The notes under the pieces are model-generated. The model was not told where the DNA came from and did not search any database. It was given only the letters and a program-made list of their open reading frames with translations. From an uncultured Lachnospiraceae bacterium (lineage in GTDB: Bacteria; Bacillota; Clostridia; Lachnospirales; Lachnospiraceae), in contig CALGVA010000054.1 in assembly GCA_937920345.1 (NCBI GenBank), positions 62,001 to 126,000 on the forward strand: a DNA stretch of 64,000 nucleotides. Reading direction: 5' to 3'. Positions 15,222 through 23,177 of the stretch are shown piece after piece (the stretch's first letter is position 1; the number at the start of each line of letters is the position of its first letter). The position numbers and the translations under genes are program-made.

Positions 15222-15241
15222 ATTGATAAATTTATATCAAT
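15222..15241 (+). promoter_or_regulatory. Inverted repeat in the ferredoxin leader
   Basis: ATTGATA-N6-TATCAAT has perfect 7-base arms and lies just after the likely transcription start. It resembles an operator. It is not a standard FNR site, where the spacing between TTGAT and ATCAA is four. Confidence 0.35.
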
Positions 15242-15276
15242 CACGCACAGTCTTATAACATAAGGAGGATACGGTT

Positions 15277-15447
15277 ATGGCATATGTAATTAGTGATGCT
15301 TGTGTAGCATGTGGCGCTTGTGAAGGTCAGTGTCCTGTCGGCGCAATCAGCATGGGTGACGGCAAATTCGAGATCGATGCGACCAAGTGCATTGACTGCG
15401 GTTCTTGCGCAGGCGTTTGCCCTACAGGTTCCATCTCTCAGGGTTAA
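15277..15447 (+). CDS. 2[4Fe-4S] ferredoxin
   Basis: This 56-residue clostridial-type ferredoxin has two complete cluster motifs, CVACGACEGQCPVG and CIDCGSCAGVCPTG. It carries low-potential electrons in the cytoplasm. The start follows AAGGAGGATACGGTT. It lies 129 bases downstream of pflA with its own promoter. A role in reducing the radical SAM cluster of PflA is an attractive inference from position, but such ferredoxins also serve pyruvate oxidation and hydrogenases. Confidence 0.95.
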   Translation: MAYVISDACVACGACEGQCPVGAISMGDGKFEIDATKCIDCGSCAGVCPTGSISQG

Positions 15448-15502
15448 GCTTACACTAACGCAAAATACAGAGAAGAATCGTTCAAACAATTCTTACGAGC
15501 AT

Positions 15503-15555
15503 AAAGTTACTCTTAGGTTCACAGCTGTACAGCCGCGCCTCAGAGTAACTTTTTT
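15503..15555 (+). terminator. Terminator after the ferredoxin gene
   Basis: Stem AAAGTTACTCT / AGAGTAACTTT followed by TTTT; the loop is long and itself structured (ACAGCTGT). Confidence 0.8.
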
Positions 15556-15624
15556 GTTGTCTCCCTCGCTTCTGCGCGCATTTTGTTTTAAACATGATGA
15601 AACAACACAGCGAACGGGTTTTTG

Positions 15625-16380
15625 TCATATTTTCTTCTTATTTTTCCCCGGTTTCTCCCTCGGCTTATGACGGTCTCTGATCATCTCGTCAATCCTGCGG
15701 TAATGCTCCTCCTCCTGTTTCCAGCGCTCTTCATCCCGTTCCTCCTGCATCCTGAACTGATAATCCAGCTCCTTGATAATGCTTTCTTTTACGTCCGTAC
15801 ACAGTTCCCGGTTGGCTGATCTGACCGCTTCGGTAATCATATGCTGCAGCAGATACTGCAGCCTTGCGGCCTTCTGTTTTCTCTCAGCGTCATCCTCCTG
15901 TTTCTGCGGCACAGCGCTTCCTTCCTCTCCTGACAGCGCTACCGCATATCTGTGTTCCTTGTCCTGATTTTTTTCTTCCGTTTTCTCCTTCACAGTTTCT
16001 TTAACCATATTCATCAAACTCTCCTCCCGGATTCCCGCCTTATTCTGCCATCCTGCACAATCCGTACCGGCCGCCGTCCCTTCCCCGCTCTGCGCTGCGC
16101 CTTCAACCTGCCCCGGCACAATCTGCTTTCCGTTGCTCCCTCCCGACACAGGCGGAATCTTGAACAAAACGGTACGGATTGCCTTAAGCTGCAGTCCTTG
16201 CTCTTTCAACAGTTTGATCTGCTGCAGCTGCTTAATGTCCTGATCCGTATAATACCGATGCCCCATCTCATTACGTTTAATAGGAAGCTTCAGTTCATCC
16301 TCCCAATAGCGCAGCACATGGCTCTCAACTTGTACTTTCTTAGCCGCCTCCGATATGTAATAAATTATTTTCTCTTCCAT
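15625..16380 (-). CDS. MerR-family helix-turn-helix protein with coiled-coil tail
   Basis: This 251-residue protein has an N-terminal MerR winged helix (about 5-75: YYISEAAKKVQVESHVLRYW, then MGHRYYTDQDIKQLQQIKLL), a variable Gly/Lys/Glu-rich middle and a charged C-terminal coiled coil (about 165-250). It has no metal-binding cysteines of the MerR sensor type. This layout resembles RacA and related chromosome-binding proteins more than effector-sensing MerR regulators. It lies downstream of dnaB but behind a terminator. Function uncertain. Confidence 0.75.
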   Translation of the reverse strand: MEEKIIYYISEAAKKVQVESHVLRYWEDELKLPIKRNEMGHRYYTDQDIKQLQQIKLLKEQGLQLKAIRTVLFKIPPVSGGSNGKQIVPGQVEGAAQSGEGTAAGTDCAGWQNKAGIREESLMNMVKETVKEKTEEKNQDKEHRYAVALSGEEGSAVPQKQEDDAERKQKAARLQYLLQHMITEAVRSANRELCTDVKESIIKELDYQFRMQEERDEERWKQEEEHYRRIDEMIRDRHKPREKPGKNKKKI

Positions 16381-16460
16381 TCCAACTCCCCCTTTTCCTT
16401 AATTAAGCTGCGCACCATTGCCCAATGGGCTTCTATTTCAAAGGACACACTCTCCTGTAA

Positions 16461-16496
16461 AATAATAAAGAGACCCCCGCTTATGGTTGTCTCTTT
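16461..16496 (-). terminator. Terminator after dnaB
   Basis: On the minus strand, AAAGAGAC / GTCTCTTT (16467-16496) closes an imperfect hairpin, followed by ATTATTTT. Confidence 0.7.
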
Positions 16497-16551
16497 CGTA
16501 AAAAAATTATTAAAATCCACTTCTTAAACCTTGCATATGCCAGAGAAACAA

Positions 16552-17883
16552 TTACTTCTGCAGATTGGCAAACTTTGTGAAATCAGGCAGCCATACCAGT
16601 TCCACAGTGCCGATCGGACCGTTTCTCTGCTTCGCAATAATAATTTCCGCGATTCCTTTCTTCTCCGTATCTTTATTATAATAATCATCTCTGTATATAA
16701 ACATGACCACATCGGCATCCTGCTCGATCGCACCGGACTCACGCAGATCAGACAGCATCGGTCTGTGATCCGGTCTCTGCTCCACCGCACGGCTGAGCTG
16801 GGATAACGCAATCACGGGTACATGCAGTTCTCTGGCAAGCGCCTTGAGTGACCGGGATATATCCGATATCTCCTGCTGTCTGGAATCTGTTGATTTACCG
16901 CTTCCGGACATCAGCTGCAGATAATCGATAATAATCATTTCCAGATTATGTTCCAGCTTGTACTTACGACATTTGGAACGCAGTTCCGATATACTGATTC
17001 CGGGCGTATCATCAATGATCAAATGCGACTTGCCGATCACACCCGCACTCTCGATCAGCTTCTCCCATTCGGCATCAGACAGATTACCCGTTCTAAGGTG
17101 CTGGGAGTCAACCTTGGATTCCATGGAAAAGAGTCTGTTAACCAGTTGTTCCTTAGACATCTCCAGGCTGAAGATCGCCACCGTCTTATCCTGCTTAAAA
17201 GCCACATATTGGGCCATATTTAAAACAAATGCGGTTTTACCCATGGAAGGCCTCGCCGCTACCAGAATGAGGTCAGAAGGCTGCATACCGGCCGTCCTGT
17301 AATCCAGATCCAGGAATCCGGTAGCAACGCCGGTAACATTTCCTTTATTATGGGATGCTTTCTCGATATGATCCATGGCATTCATAACGATCTGTCGGAT
17401 CGGCACGAACTCGCCCGTGTTCCTGCGCTGTACCAGATCAAAAACCCGCTTCTCCGTATCTGCCAGAATATCTTCCAGACTGTCCTTGCCCACATAACAG
17501 GTATTGGCAATCTCTTCATTCAAGCGGATCAGTTTCCGCAGGGTAGCCTTTTCTGCCACAATATTAGCATAGTATTTCACATTTGCAGATGTCGGCACTG
17601 CTGTGATCAGATCTCGGATAAATTCCAGACTGCTCACTTCCGGCGGCACATCCTTCTCTTTCAGACGGTCCTGTAAAGTAACCAGATCTACCGGTCTGCT
17701 CTCGTCGTTCAACTCTACCATGGTGTCAAACAGCACACCGTACTGTCTGTTGTAGAAGTCCTCTCCGAGCACGATTTCCGATGCGACCACGATCGCCTCC
17801 CTGTCCATGATCATGGAACCGATGACAGACTGTTCCGCCTCTATGCTATGGGGTAATATTCTTTTCAGGAGCGCCTCCTCCAA
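16552..17883 (-). CDS. dnaB: Replicative DNA helicase
   Basis: This 443-residue hexameric helicase unwinds the replication fork. The N-terminal domain opens ILPHSIEAEQSVIGSMI. The RecA-like C-terminal domain has Walker A ARPSMGKTAF, Walker B MIIIDYLQLM and ALSQLSRAVEQRPDHRPMLSDLRESGAIEQDAD. No ATG fits the conserved start. The TTG at 17883, six bases after AGGTGG, is chosen. It follows gdpP and rplI, the common Firmicute order. Confidence 0.95.
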   Translation of the reverse strand: MEEALLKRILPHSIEAEQSVIGSMIMDREAIVVASEIVLGEDFYNRQYGVLFDTMVELNDESRPVDLVTLQDRLKEKDVPPEVSSLEFIRDLITAVPTSANVKYYANIVAEKATLRKLIRLNEEIANTCYVGKDSLEDILADTEKRVFDLVQRRNTGEFVPIRQIVMNAMDHIEKASHNKGNVTGVATGFLDLDYRTAGMQPSDLILVAARPSMGKTAFVLNMAQYVAFKQDKTVAIFSLEMSKEQLVNRLFSMESKVDSQHLRTGNLSDAEWEKLIESAGVIGKSHLIIDDTPGISISELRSKCRKYKLEHNLEMIIIDYLQLMSGSGKSTDSRQQEISDISRSLKALARELHVPVIALSQLSRAVEQRPDHRPMLSDLRESGAIEQDADVVMFIYRDDYYNKDTEKKGIAEIIIAKQRNGPIGTVELVWLPDFTKFANLQK

Positions 17884-17992
17884 TATCTGCCACCTGCCTT
17901 ATCTTCATGCTTTTGAGCTATAAGTTCTCATTTTGTGTTCTGTTCCCGCTCTTTAGCACACACCGCATACACTGTACGCGGACCATAATACA

Positions 17993-18448
17993 TTACTTCG
18001 CGCCTTCTTCCATGACCTTCACTTTAAGCTTTCCGTTTACCTTCGGATGCAGCTTTACACCCACTTCGTAAACGCCAAGCGCCTTGATCGCCTCCGGCAG
18101 CTGAATCTTCTTCTTATCCAGTTCCAGACCACACTGGCTCTTAGCCGCCGCCGCGATCTCCTTCGAGGATACGGAGCCGAACGCTCGTCCGCCCTCACCG
18201 GATTTCATCGTGAGAACCACTTCCTTAGTTTCCAGTACCTTCGCAAGTTCCTGTGCGGCTTCATACTGCTCCTGCGCCACTTTATCCGCATTTGCCTTCT
18301 GTAATTTCAGATCATTCATATTTGCGGAGTTTGCCTCCACGCCTAATTTCTTGGGCAAAACAAAATTTCTGGCATATCCGTCGCTCACATTCACGATCTC
18401 ACCTTTTTTGCCCAGCGATTTCACATCTTCCAGTAAAATAACTTTCAT
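17993..18448 (-). CDS. rplI: 50S ribosomal protein L9
   Basis: This 151-residue protein starts MKVILLEDVKSLGKKGEIVNVSDGYARNFV, the conserved L9 N-terminal domain that binds 23S rRNA. A long central helix and the C-terminal domain follow. The ATG at 18448 follows CGGAGGATTAGAATC. It lies 30 bases after gdpP and 109 before dnaB. Confidence 0.97.
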   Translation of the reverse strand: MKVILLEDVKSLGKKGEIVNVSDGYARNFVLPKKLGVEANSANMNDLKLQKANADKVAQEQYEAAQELAKVLETKEVVLTMKSGEGGRAFGSVSSKEIAAAAKSQCGLELDKKKIQLPEAIKALGVYEVGVKLHPKVNGKLKVKVMEEGAK

Positions 18449-18478
18449 GATTCTAATCCTCCGTTCCCCGTGCACTTC

Positions 18479-20539
18479 CTATGCGTCCAGTTCCCCTTCT
18501 GCAATCATCGCGTCCAGTGTTCTCTTGATCGTTACGATACCTTCCTCGATCGTCCCGTTCTCGATCTGGGCGCCCGCCACATTCAAGTGTCCGCCGCCGC
18601 CCATCCGTTCCATGATCACCTGTACGTTCACCTCATCTATGGAGCGTGCACTGATATATATAATACCATTGTATGGTGTCAGGATAAAGCTTGCTTTTAT
18701 TCCCTTAATGTTCAGCAGCTCATTGGCCGCCTGTGCGCCCACCACAGTCGGGCTCGCCACGTCTTCACCCGTACATACGGATATCGCGTAAAACTGCCTG
18801 TAGATTTCCGCCTGACTGACAGCGTCCGCTTTCGCCTTATACTCCGCAGCATCGTCCCGGAACAGTTTGCGGACACGAGTCACATCCGCCCCGTTCCTCC
18901 GCAGAAATGCAGCCGCCTCAAAAGTTCTGACGCCTGTCTTCGTCATAAAGTTATTCGTATCAATCATGATACCGGAATACATGCAGTCCGCTTCTTCCGG
19001 ACGCAATTTCAGATTGTCACCGATATACTGCAGGATCTCCGACACCATCTCACACGCAGAAGAAGCGTAAGCCTCTATGTAAGACAGCGTCGCATTCTCT
19101 ATCACTTCCGACCCCTGCCTGTGATGGTCCAGCACAACCACGGATTTACAACGCTTTAGCAGTTCCGGACATTCCGTGATACTGGGCTTGTTGACATCCA
19201 CCACCACAAGTACCGCATTGCTGCCGACCATCTCCAGCGCCTGTGCATTGTTTACAATCATATTCTCTTCATAACTACTGTTATTTAAAAACGTATCCAC
19301 CATCGGCTGGATCGATGCACTCACATCGTTCAGTACGATATGCGCCTTCTTATTCAATACTTCGGCAACCCTGTAGATACCCACGGCTGCACCGAAGCTG
19401 TCCGCATCCCCCATACGGTGTCCCATGACGAAGATCTCGTCCTTGACTGCAATGATTTCTTTAAGTGCATGTGCCTTTACTCTCGCCTTCACGCGGGTGC
19501 TCTTCTCCATCTGCTGGCTCTTGCCGCCGTAATATGCAACATTCTCAGGCATCTTGACTACCGCCTGGTCACCGCCGCGTCCCAGCGCAATATCAATCGC
19601 ATTACGCGCAAACTCATAGTTCTGTGTATAGCTTAATCCGTCCAGACCCATACCGATACTGATCGTTACCGCCATCTCATTACCGATATTAACCGTCTTA
19701 ACATCCTCCAGCAGGTCGAACCGGTTCTCCTGCATCTGCAGCGCCGCCTCTTTGCGCATAATAACAAAGTACTTATCCTTCTCCAGCTTCTTACAGATGC
19801 CATCCAGAGAAGCAATATATTTGTTGATCTTACGTTCAATCAAAGCAGTCAGCAGCGAACGTCTGACTTCCTCCACGCTCTCTAATGCCTCGTCGTAGTT
19901 ATCCAGATAAATGTGCACGACTGCCAGAGACTGGTCATCCACTTCTTTCAAGGCAATCTTAAGTGCTGTCTCGTCAAACAGATATAAGGCGATCAGATAC
20001 CCTTCGTACCCTTTAGCCTCTATGATATCACTGTTCTCTGCCATCTCTTTCAGCGAAATCTTCTTCATTTTGGCAATATAATTGCCGGAATCATATTCCA
20101 CATCAAACTCTACTTCGTCCTCATCATTCACGCCGGGGAGCTTGTCCTTCGTAATAGAAGGGAACAGGGAAGTAACAGACTTGCGATATCCTTTGTCCTG
20201 GTGTACCATCTTCTCAAACGCAATGTTGGTCCAGATGATCCTGCCTCCGTCATCCAAAAGCGCATGGGGAAGTTCCAGGTCCCGCAGAAGCCTTCTCTGA
20301 ATCTGTCCGTACTGCGTCGCAAAACTGACCAGTTCATTCATGATGATCGGCTTATTATAGAACATCATCGACAGGATAATAGCAATATAGAATATAATAA
20401 ACCCGCTGAGTATCAATCCGGCTCTATAATCTATCATATAGATCAGGACATCCACAACAATCAGTAAGAATCCCAGATATAAAGAAGACTGCAGGTAGGA
20501 CTTCAATCTTCCCTTTAGCTTTACACTGTTTTTCATCAT
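18479..20539 (-). CDS. gdpP: Cyclic-di-AMP phosphodiesterase
   Basis: This 686-residue membrane protein degrades c-di-AMP to pApA. Two membrane segments (about 14-60) are followed by a PAS-like domain, a degenerate GGDEF domain (about 170-300) and a DHH/DHHA1 catalytic module (about 345-680). Catalytic motifs seen are GHRMGDADSFGAAVGIYR, VVVVDVNKP, VVLDHHRQG and GGGGHLNVAGAQI. It is the first gene of gdpP-rplI-dnaB. The matching synthase is at 28012-28881, in a separate transcript. Confidence 0.95.
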   Translation of the reverse strand: MMKNSVKLKGRLKSYLQSSLYLGFLLIVVDVLIYMIDYRAGLILSGFIIFYIAIILSMMFYNKPIIMNELVSFATQYGQIQRRLLRDLELPHALLDDGGRIIWTNIAFEKMVHQDKGYRKSVTSLFPSITKDKLPGVNDEDEVEFDVEYDSGNYIAKMKKISLKEMAENSDIIEAKGYEGYLIALYLFDETALKIALKEVDDQSLAVVHIYLDNYDEALESVEEVRRSLLTALIERKINKYIASLDGICKKLEKDKYFVIMRKEAALQMQENRFDLLEDVKTVNIGNEMAVTISIGMGLDGLSYTQNYEFARNAIDIALGRGGDQAVVKMPENVAYYGGKSQQMEKSTRVKARVKAHALKEIIAVKDEIFVMGHRMGDADSFGAAVGIYRVAEVLNKKAHIVLNDVSASIQPMVDTFLNNSSYEENMIVNNAQALEMVGSNAVLVVVDVNKPSITECPELLKRCKSVVVLDHHRQGSEVIENATLSYIEAYASSACEMVSEILQYIGDNLKLRPEEADCMYSGIMIDTNNFMTKTGVRTFEAAAFLRRNGADVTRVRKLFRDDAAEYKAKADAVSQAEIYRQFYAISVCTGEDVASPTVVGAQAANELLNIKGIKASFILTPYNGIIYISARSIDEVNVQVIMERMGGGGHLNVAGAQIENGTIEEGIVTIKRTLDAMIAEGELDA

Positions 20540-20585
20540 ATTTTCATCTCTTTATTTTTCCAATATCAGCTTACACGCCATCATA

Positions 20586-20594
20586 AGTATAGCA
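20586..20594 (-). promoter_or_regulatory. Extended -10 promoter before gdpP
   Basis: On the minus strand, TGC-TATACT forms an extended -10 element about 45 bases before the start; no good -35 is visible. Confidence 0.45.
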
Positions 20595-20723
20595 TTTTTT
20601 ACAGATTCGTGCTACTCCAATATATAGAGCTTTTTCACTATAAAATGACAGGATATGGTAGTCAAAAAGTATATTGTTGCGCTTCACCGGGCAAATTTAA
20701 ATTAGCTGAAAAACTGCTGTCCA

Positions 20724-20774
20724 GAAAAAAAGCTGCTGCTTCAGCAGATCATAAACCCGCTTCGGCAACAGCTT
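20724..20774 (-). terminator. Terminator after rpsR
   Basis: Minus-strand stem AAGCTGTTGC / GCAGCAGCTT (one G-U pair) followed by a T-run; an inner hairpin (CTGCTGAAGCAG) overlaps the 3' arm. Confidence 0.8.
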
Positions 20775-20789
20775 CTTTATTAACGTTAA

Positions 20790-21053
20790 TTAATCCTGTA
20801 CATAGGGCATAAGCGCTACGTGTCTTGCACGCTTGATCGCCACTGTCAGCGCACGCTGGTGCTTTGCACAGTTACCGGTAATTCTTCTGGGAAGAATCTT
20901 ACCTCTCTCGGATACATATCTCTTCAGTTTGTTTGTATCCTTGTAATCAATCACATTATCTTTACCGCAGAAAACACATACTTTTTTTCTTCTGCGCATT
21001 CCGCCCTTTTTCTTTGTAGGGAAATCCGGCTTGTCTGTTTTATTAAATGCCAT
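20790..21053 (-). CDS. rpsR: 30S ribosomal protein S18
   Basis: This 87-residue protein pairs with S6 on the 30S platform. It contains the S18 core NKLKRYVSERGKILPRRITGNCAKHQR, and the Cys residues CVFCGK and GNC mark a zinc-binding (C+) form. The basic N-terminal KKKGGMRRRKK is usual. It is the last gene of rpsF-ssb-rpsR, 29 bases after ssb. Confidence 0.97.
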   Translation of the reverse strand: MAFNKTDKPDFPTKKKGGMRRRKKVCVFCGKDNVIDYKDTNKLKRYVSERGKILPRRITGNCAKHQRALTVAIKRARHVALMPYVQD

Positions 21054-21082
21054 GGTCTTTGCCTCCTTCTAAATTCAAACAA

Positions 21083-21523
21083 TTAGTTGAACGGCAGTTC
21101 CTCGTCGATCCCGTCAGGAATATTCATAAATCCGTCTCCGGCTGCTGCCGGTGCAGGTCTTCCCGCAGGAGCAAATCCCCCGTCGCTGTTCCCGGCGCTG
21201 TTCTTGCTCTCAGCAAACTCCTGATCTTCTACTACGATATCTGTTGTATACACCTTGACGCCATCCTTATTGGTATAGCTTCCCGTCTGGATACGCCCTG
21301 TAATCGCGATCTTCGTACCTTTATGAAAATACTTCTCCGCAAACTCGCCCGATCTGCCAAAGGCAACACAGTTAATAAAATCTGCGGTCTGATCATCATT
21401 ATTACGATTAAACCTGCGGTCTACTGCCAACGTGTATCTTGCTACTGCCGTAGCGTTCTCGCCCTGAGAGTATCTCACTTCAGGATCTCTTGTCAAACGC
21501 CCCATAAGTATTACTTTGTTCAT
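21083..21523 (-). CDS. ssb: Single-stranded DNA-binding protein
   Basis: This 146-residue SSB has an N-terminal OB fold (1-110, starting MNKVILMGRLTRDPEVRYS), a Gly/Pro/Ala-rich linker and the protein-docking tip DEELPFN at the C-terminus. It protects single-stranded DNA during replication and repair. It sits between rpsF and rpsR, as in most Firmicutes. Confidence 0.97.
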   Translation of the reverse strand: MNKVILMGRLTRDPEVRYSQGENATAVARYTLAVDRRFNRNNDDQTADFINCVAFGRSGEFAEKYFHKGTKIAITGRIQTGSYTNKDGVKVYTTDIVVEDQEFAESKNSAGNSDGGFAPAGRPAPAAAGDGFMNIPDGIDEELPFN

Positions 21524-21535
21524 AAATACCTCTTT

Positions 21536-21826
21536 CTATTTCTCGTCTTGTCTTACGCACAGGTATCTGATGACATTATCCATAATACGGATACGGCTCT
21601 CGATCTCGGCCGGAACGTTGCTCTCTGCGTCGAACTGGATGAAATAGTAGTAGGCTTCCTTCATCTTCTGGACTTCGTAAGCCAGTCTCTTCTTACCCCA
21701 GTCGTCCACGTTCGTAATCTGTCCGCCGAATCTTTCTACCAGAGCCTTGGCTTTCTCTAAAGTAGCGGCTCTCTCGTCATCTTCGATCTTTGCACTAACA
21801 ACAACGGCTAACTCGTATTTGTTCAT
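21536..21826 (-). CDS. rpsF: 30S ribosomal protein S6
   Basis: This 96-residue protein begins MNKYELAVVVSAKIEDDE and contains DWGKKRLAYEVQKMKEAYYY, the S6 signature. S6 dimerises with S18 on the ribosome, and the pair represses its own mRNA in many bacteria. It is the first gene of the operon, with a strong ribosome-binding site (AAAAGGAGG). Confidence 0.97.
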   Translation of the reverse strand: MNKYELAVVVSAKIEDDERAATLEKAKALVERFGGQITNVDDWGKKRLAYEVQKMKEAYYYFIQFDAESNVPAEIESRIRIMDNVIRYLCVRQDEK

Positions 21827-21834
21827 GCTCTTTT

Positions 21835-21912
21835 CCTCCTTTTGGTCTCTGGCCCCTTCTCTTGCAAAGGAGCAAGGATGATTGACCTTACGGTCACGTT
21901 AATATATCACGG
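21835..21912 (-). promoter_or_regulatory. Structured rpsF leader, possible S6:S18 control element
   Basis: The leader contains a hairpin TGACC-GTAA-GGTCA with a GNRA loop, then CTTGC / GCAAG within CCTT / AAGG. An S6:S18-binding structure is known in rpsF leaders of many bacteria. I could not match its detailed consensus by eye, so the link is inferred from location. Confidence 0.35.
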
Positions 21913-21918
21913 TTACTT

Positions 21919-21947
21919 ATCATACCACAGGAACGCGCAATCTGCAA
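21919..21947 (-). promoter_or_regulatory. Promoter of rpsF-ssb-rpsR
   Basis: Minus-strand TTGCAG (21942-21947), a 17-base spacer, then TATGAT (21919-21924). Confidence 0.7.
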
Positions 21948-21990
21948 GTGTTTTTTCAGGCCCTGGCTCCCTCACGAACCATAATATTTC

Positions 21991-22185
21991 TTAATCTGCG
22001 TTCTTTGCAGACTTGGAAATATTCTTCACATTCTTCTCCGCCTTTACCCGCGGAATCATGATCTGATGTCCGCAGCCCATGCATTTCAACCGGAAATCCG
22101 CGCCGATCCGCAGCACCTCCCACTCCTTAGAGCCGCAGGGGTGTTGCTTCTTAAGCTGTAAAATATCGCCTACTTTAATATCCAT
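21991..22185 (-). CDS. DUF951 family protein
   Basis: This 64-residue protein opens MDIKVGDILQLKKQHPCGSKEWEVLRIGADFRLKC and continues MGCGH, the full DUF951 pattern. Conserved Cys and His suggest a small zinc-binding or nucleic-acid-binding fold. The family often lies near rpsF and replication genes in Firmicutes. The molecular role is not established. GAGAGGGAACA precedes the ATG. Confidence 0.88.
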   Translation of the reverse strand: MDIKVGDILQLKKQHPCGSKEWEVLRIGADFRLKCMGCGHQIMIPRVKAEKNVKNISKSAKNAD

Positions 22186-22209
22186 TGTTCCCTCTCATAC
22201 TATCCCCAT

Positions 22210-22373
22210 GATTCCGCTTCGCGGAATCTCATAATCCGTAGACAAGCAAGCTTGTCTGGGAGAACGCCCGTATTTTGGGCATTCTCCGGTGTGAGACGGA
22301 GTTGTGAAGCAACTCCTGGAACTTCTTGGCGTCTCGTCCAATGGCGGGACGTCTTTAGAAGTTCTTCTCACAC
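22210..22373. repeat. Cluster of six nested hairpins between the sirtuin and DUF951 genes
   Basis: In plus coordinates the stems are: GATTCCGC-TTC-GCGGAATC (22210-22228); GACAAGC / GCTTGTC (22241-22256); GGAGAA-GCCC / GGGC-TTCTCC (22259-22287); and an outer stem GTGTGAGA / TCTCACAC (22289-22296 with 22366-22373). The outer stem encloses GGAGTTG / CAACTCC (22298-22316) and GAACTTC / GAAGTTC (22319-22364), forming a three-way junction. The last base overlaps the sirtuin stop codon. It could be a composite palindromic repeat or a structured RNA. Confidence 0.8.
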
Positions 22374-23089
22374 TAATCCAGCTGCGAGAAAATCTCCCCG
22401 ATACTGCCTTGCACCACCAGATTTGCGACGGAATCTCTCTGAGTCGGCGTCTTATTGACCAGCACAAGCTTATTGCCCGTATAATAATCCAGAAGTCCCG
22501 CCGCCGGGTAGACCGCCAGCGAAGTACCGCCCACAATCAGCACGTCCGCCTCGCTAATATAACGCACCGCATCCGCAAGTGTTTTCTGATTCAGCCCTTC
22601 CTCATACAACACAACATCCGGCTTAATGCTGCCGCCGCACGTACACGCCGGTACGCCCTCCGAGTTCACGATGTACTCCACGTCATAGAATGCGCCGCAT
22701 TGTTCACAGTAATTGCGCAGTACAGACCCATGCAGTTCCAATACCACCCTGCTTCCCGCAGCCTGATGCAGACCGTCGATATTCTGCGTGATTACCGCCT
22801 TCAGCTTTCCCTCCTGCTCCCACTGTGCCAGTTTCAGATGTGCCGCATTCGGTTTCGCATCCAGACACAGCATCTTGGCGCGGTAGAAACGGTAAAACTC
22901 ATCCGTTTTCTTCCGGTAAAATGTGTGGCTTAAGATCGTCTCCGGCGGGTAATCATACTGCTGGTGATACAGGCCGTCCACACTCCTGAAATCCGGAATG
23001 CCGCTCTCGGTGGACACCCCGGCGCCTCCGAAAAATACGATATTGTTACTTTCTTTCACCCATTTACGAAGCTGTTCCAGATGTTCCAT
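22373..23089 (-). CDS. NAD-dependent protein deacylase (sirtuin)
   Basis: This 238-residue Sir2 enzyme removes acyl groups from lysines using NAD+. Motifs in order are FFGGAGVSTESGIPDFRS, ITQNIDGLHQAAGS, the catalytic His in ELHGS, a Zn site (YCEQC and CTCGG) and IKPDVVLYEEGL. The ATG at 23089 follows GGAGGTGTGTGT. It is similar to bacterial CobB/SrtN. It lies 88 bases after leuA. Confidence 0.93.
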   Translation of the reverse strand: MEHLEQLRKWVKESNNIVFFGGAGVSTESGIPDFRSVDGLYHQQYDYPPETILSHTFYRKKTDEFYRFYRAKMLCLDAKPNAAHLKLAQWEQEGKLKAVITQNIDGLHQAAGSRVVLELHGSVLRNYCEQCGAFYDVEYIVNSEGVPACTCGGSIKPDVVLYEEGLNQKTLADAVRYISEADVLIVGGTSLAVYPAAGLLDYYTGNKLVLVNKTPTQRDSVANLVVQGSIGEIFSQLD

Positions 23090-23177
23090 ACACACACCTC
23101 CACATCTCAATATTGTATCCGTCTGCACGCGCACGTGCCGTTCATTGCCGCTCTCCGCTTTCGCAGGACAGCCGGCC

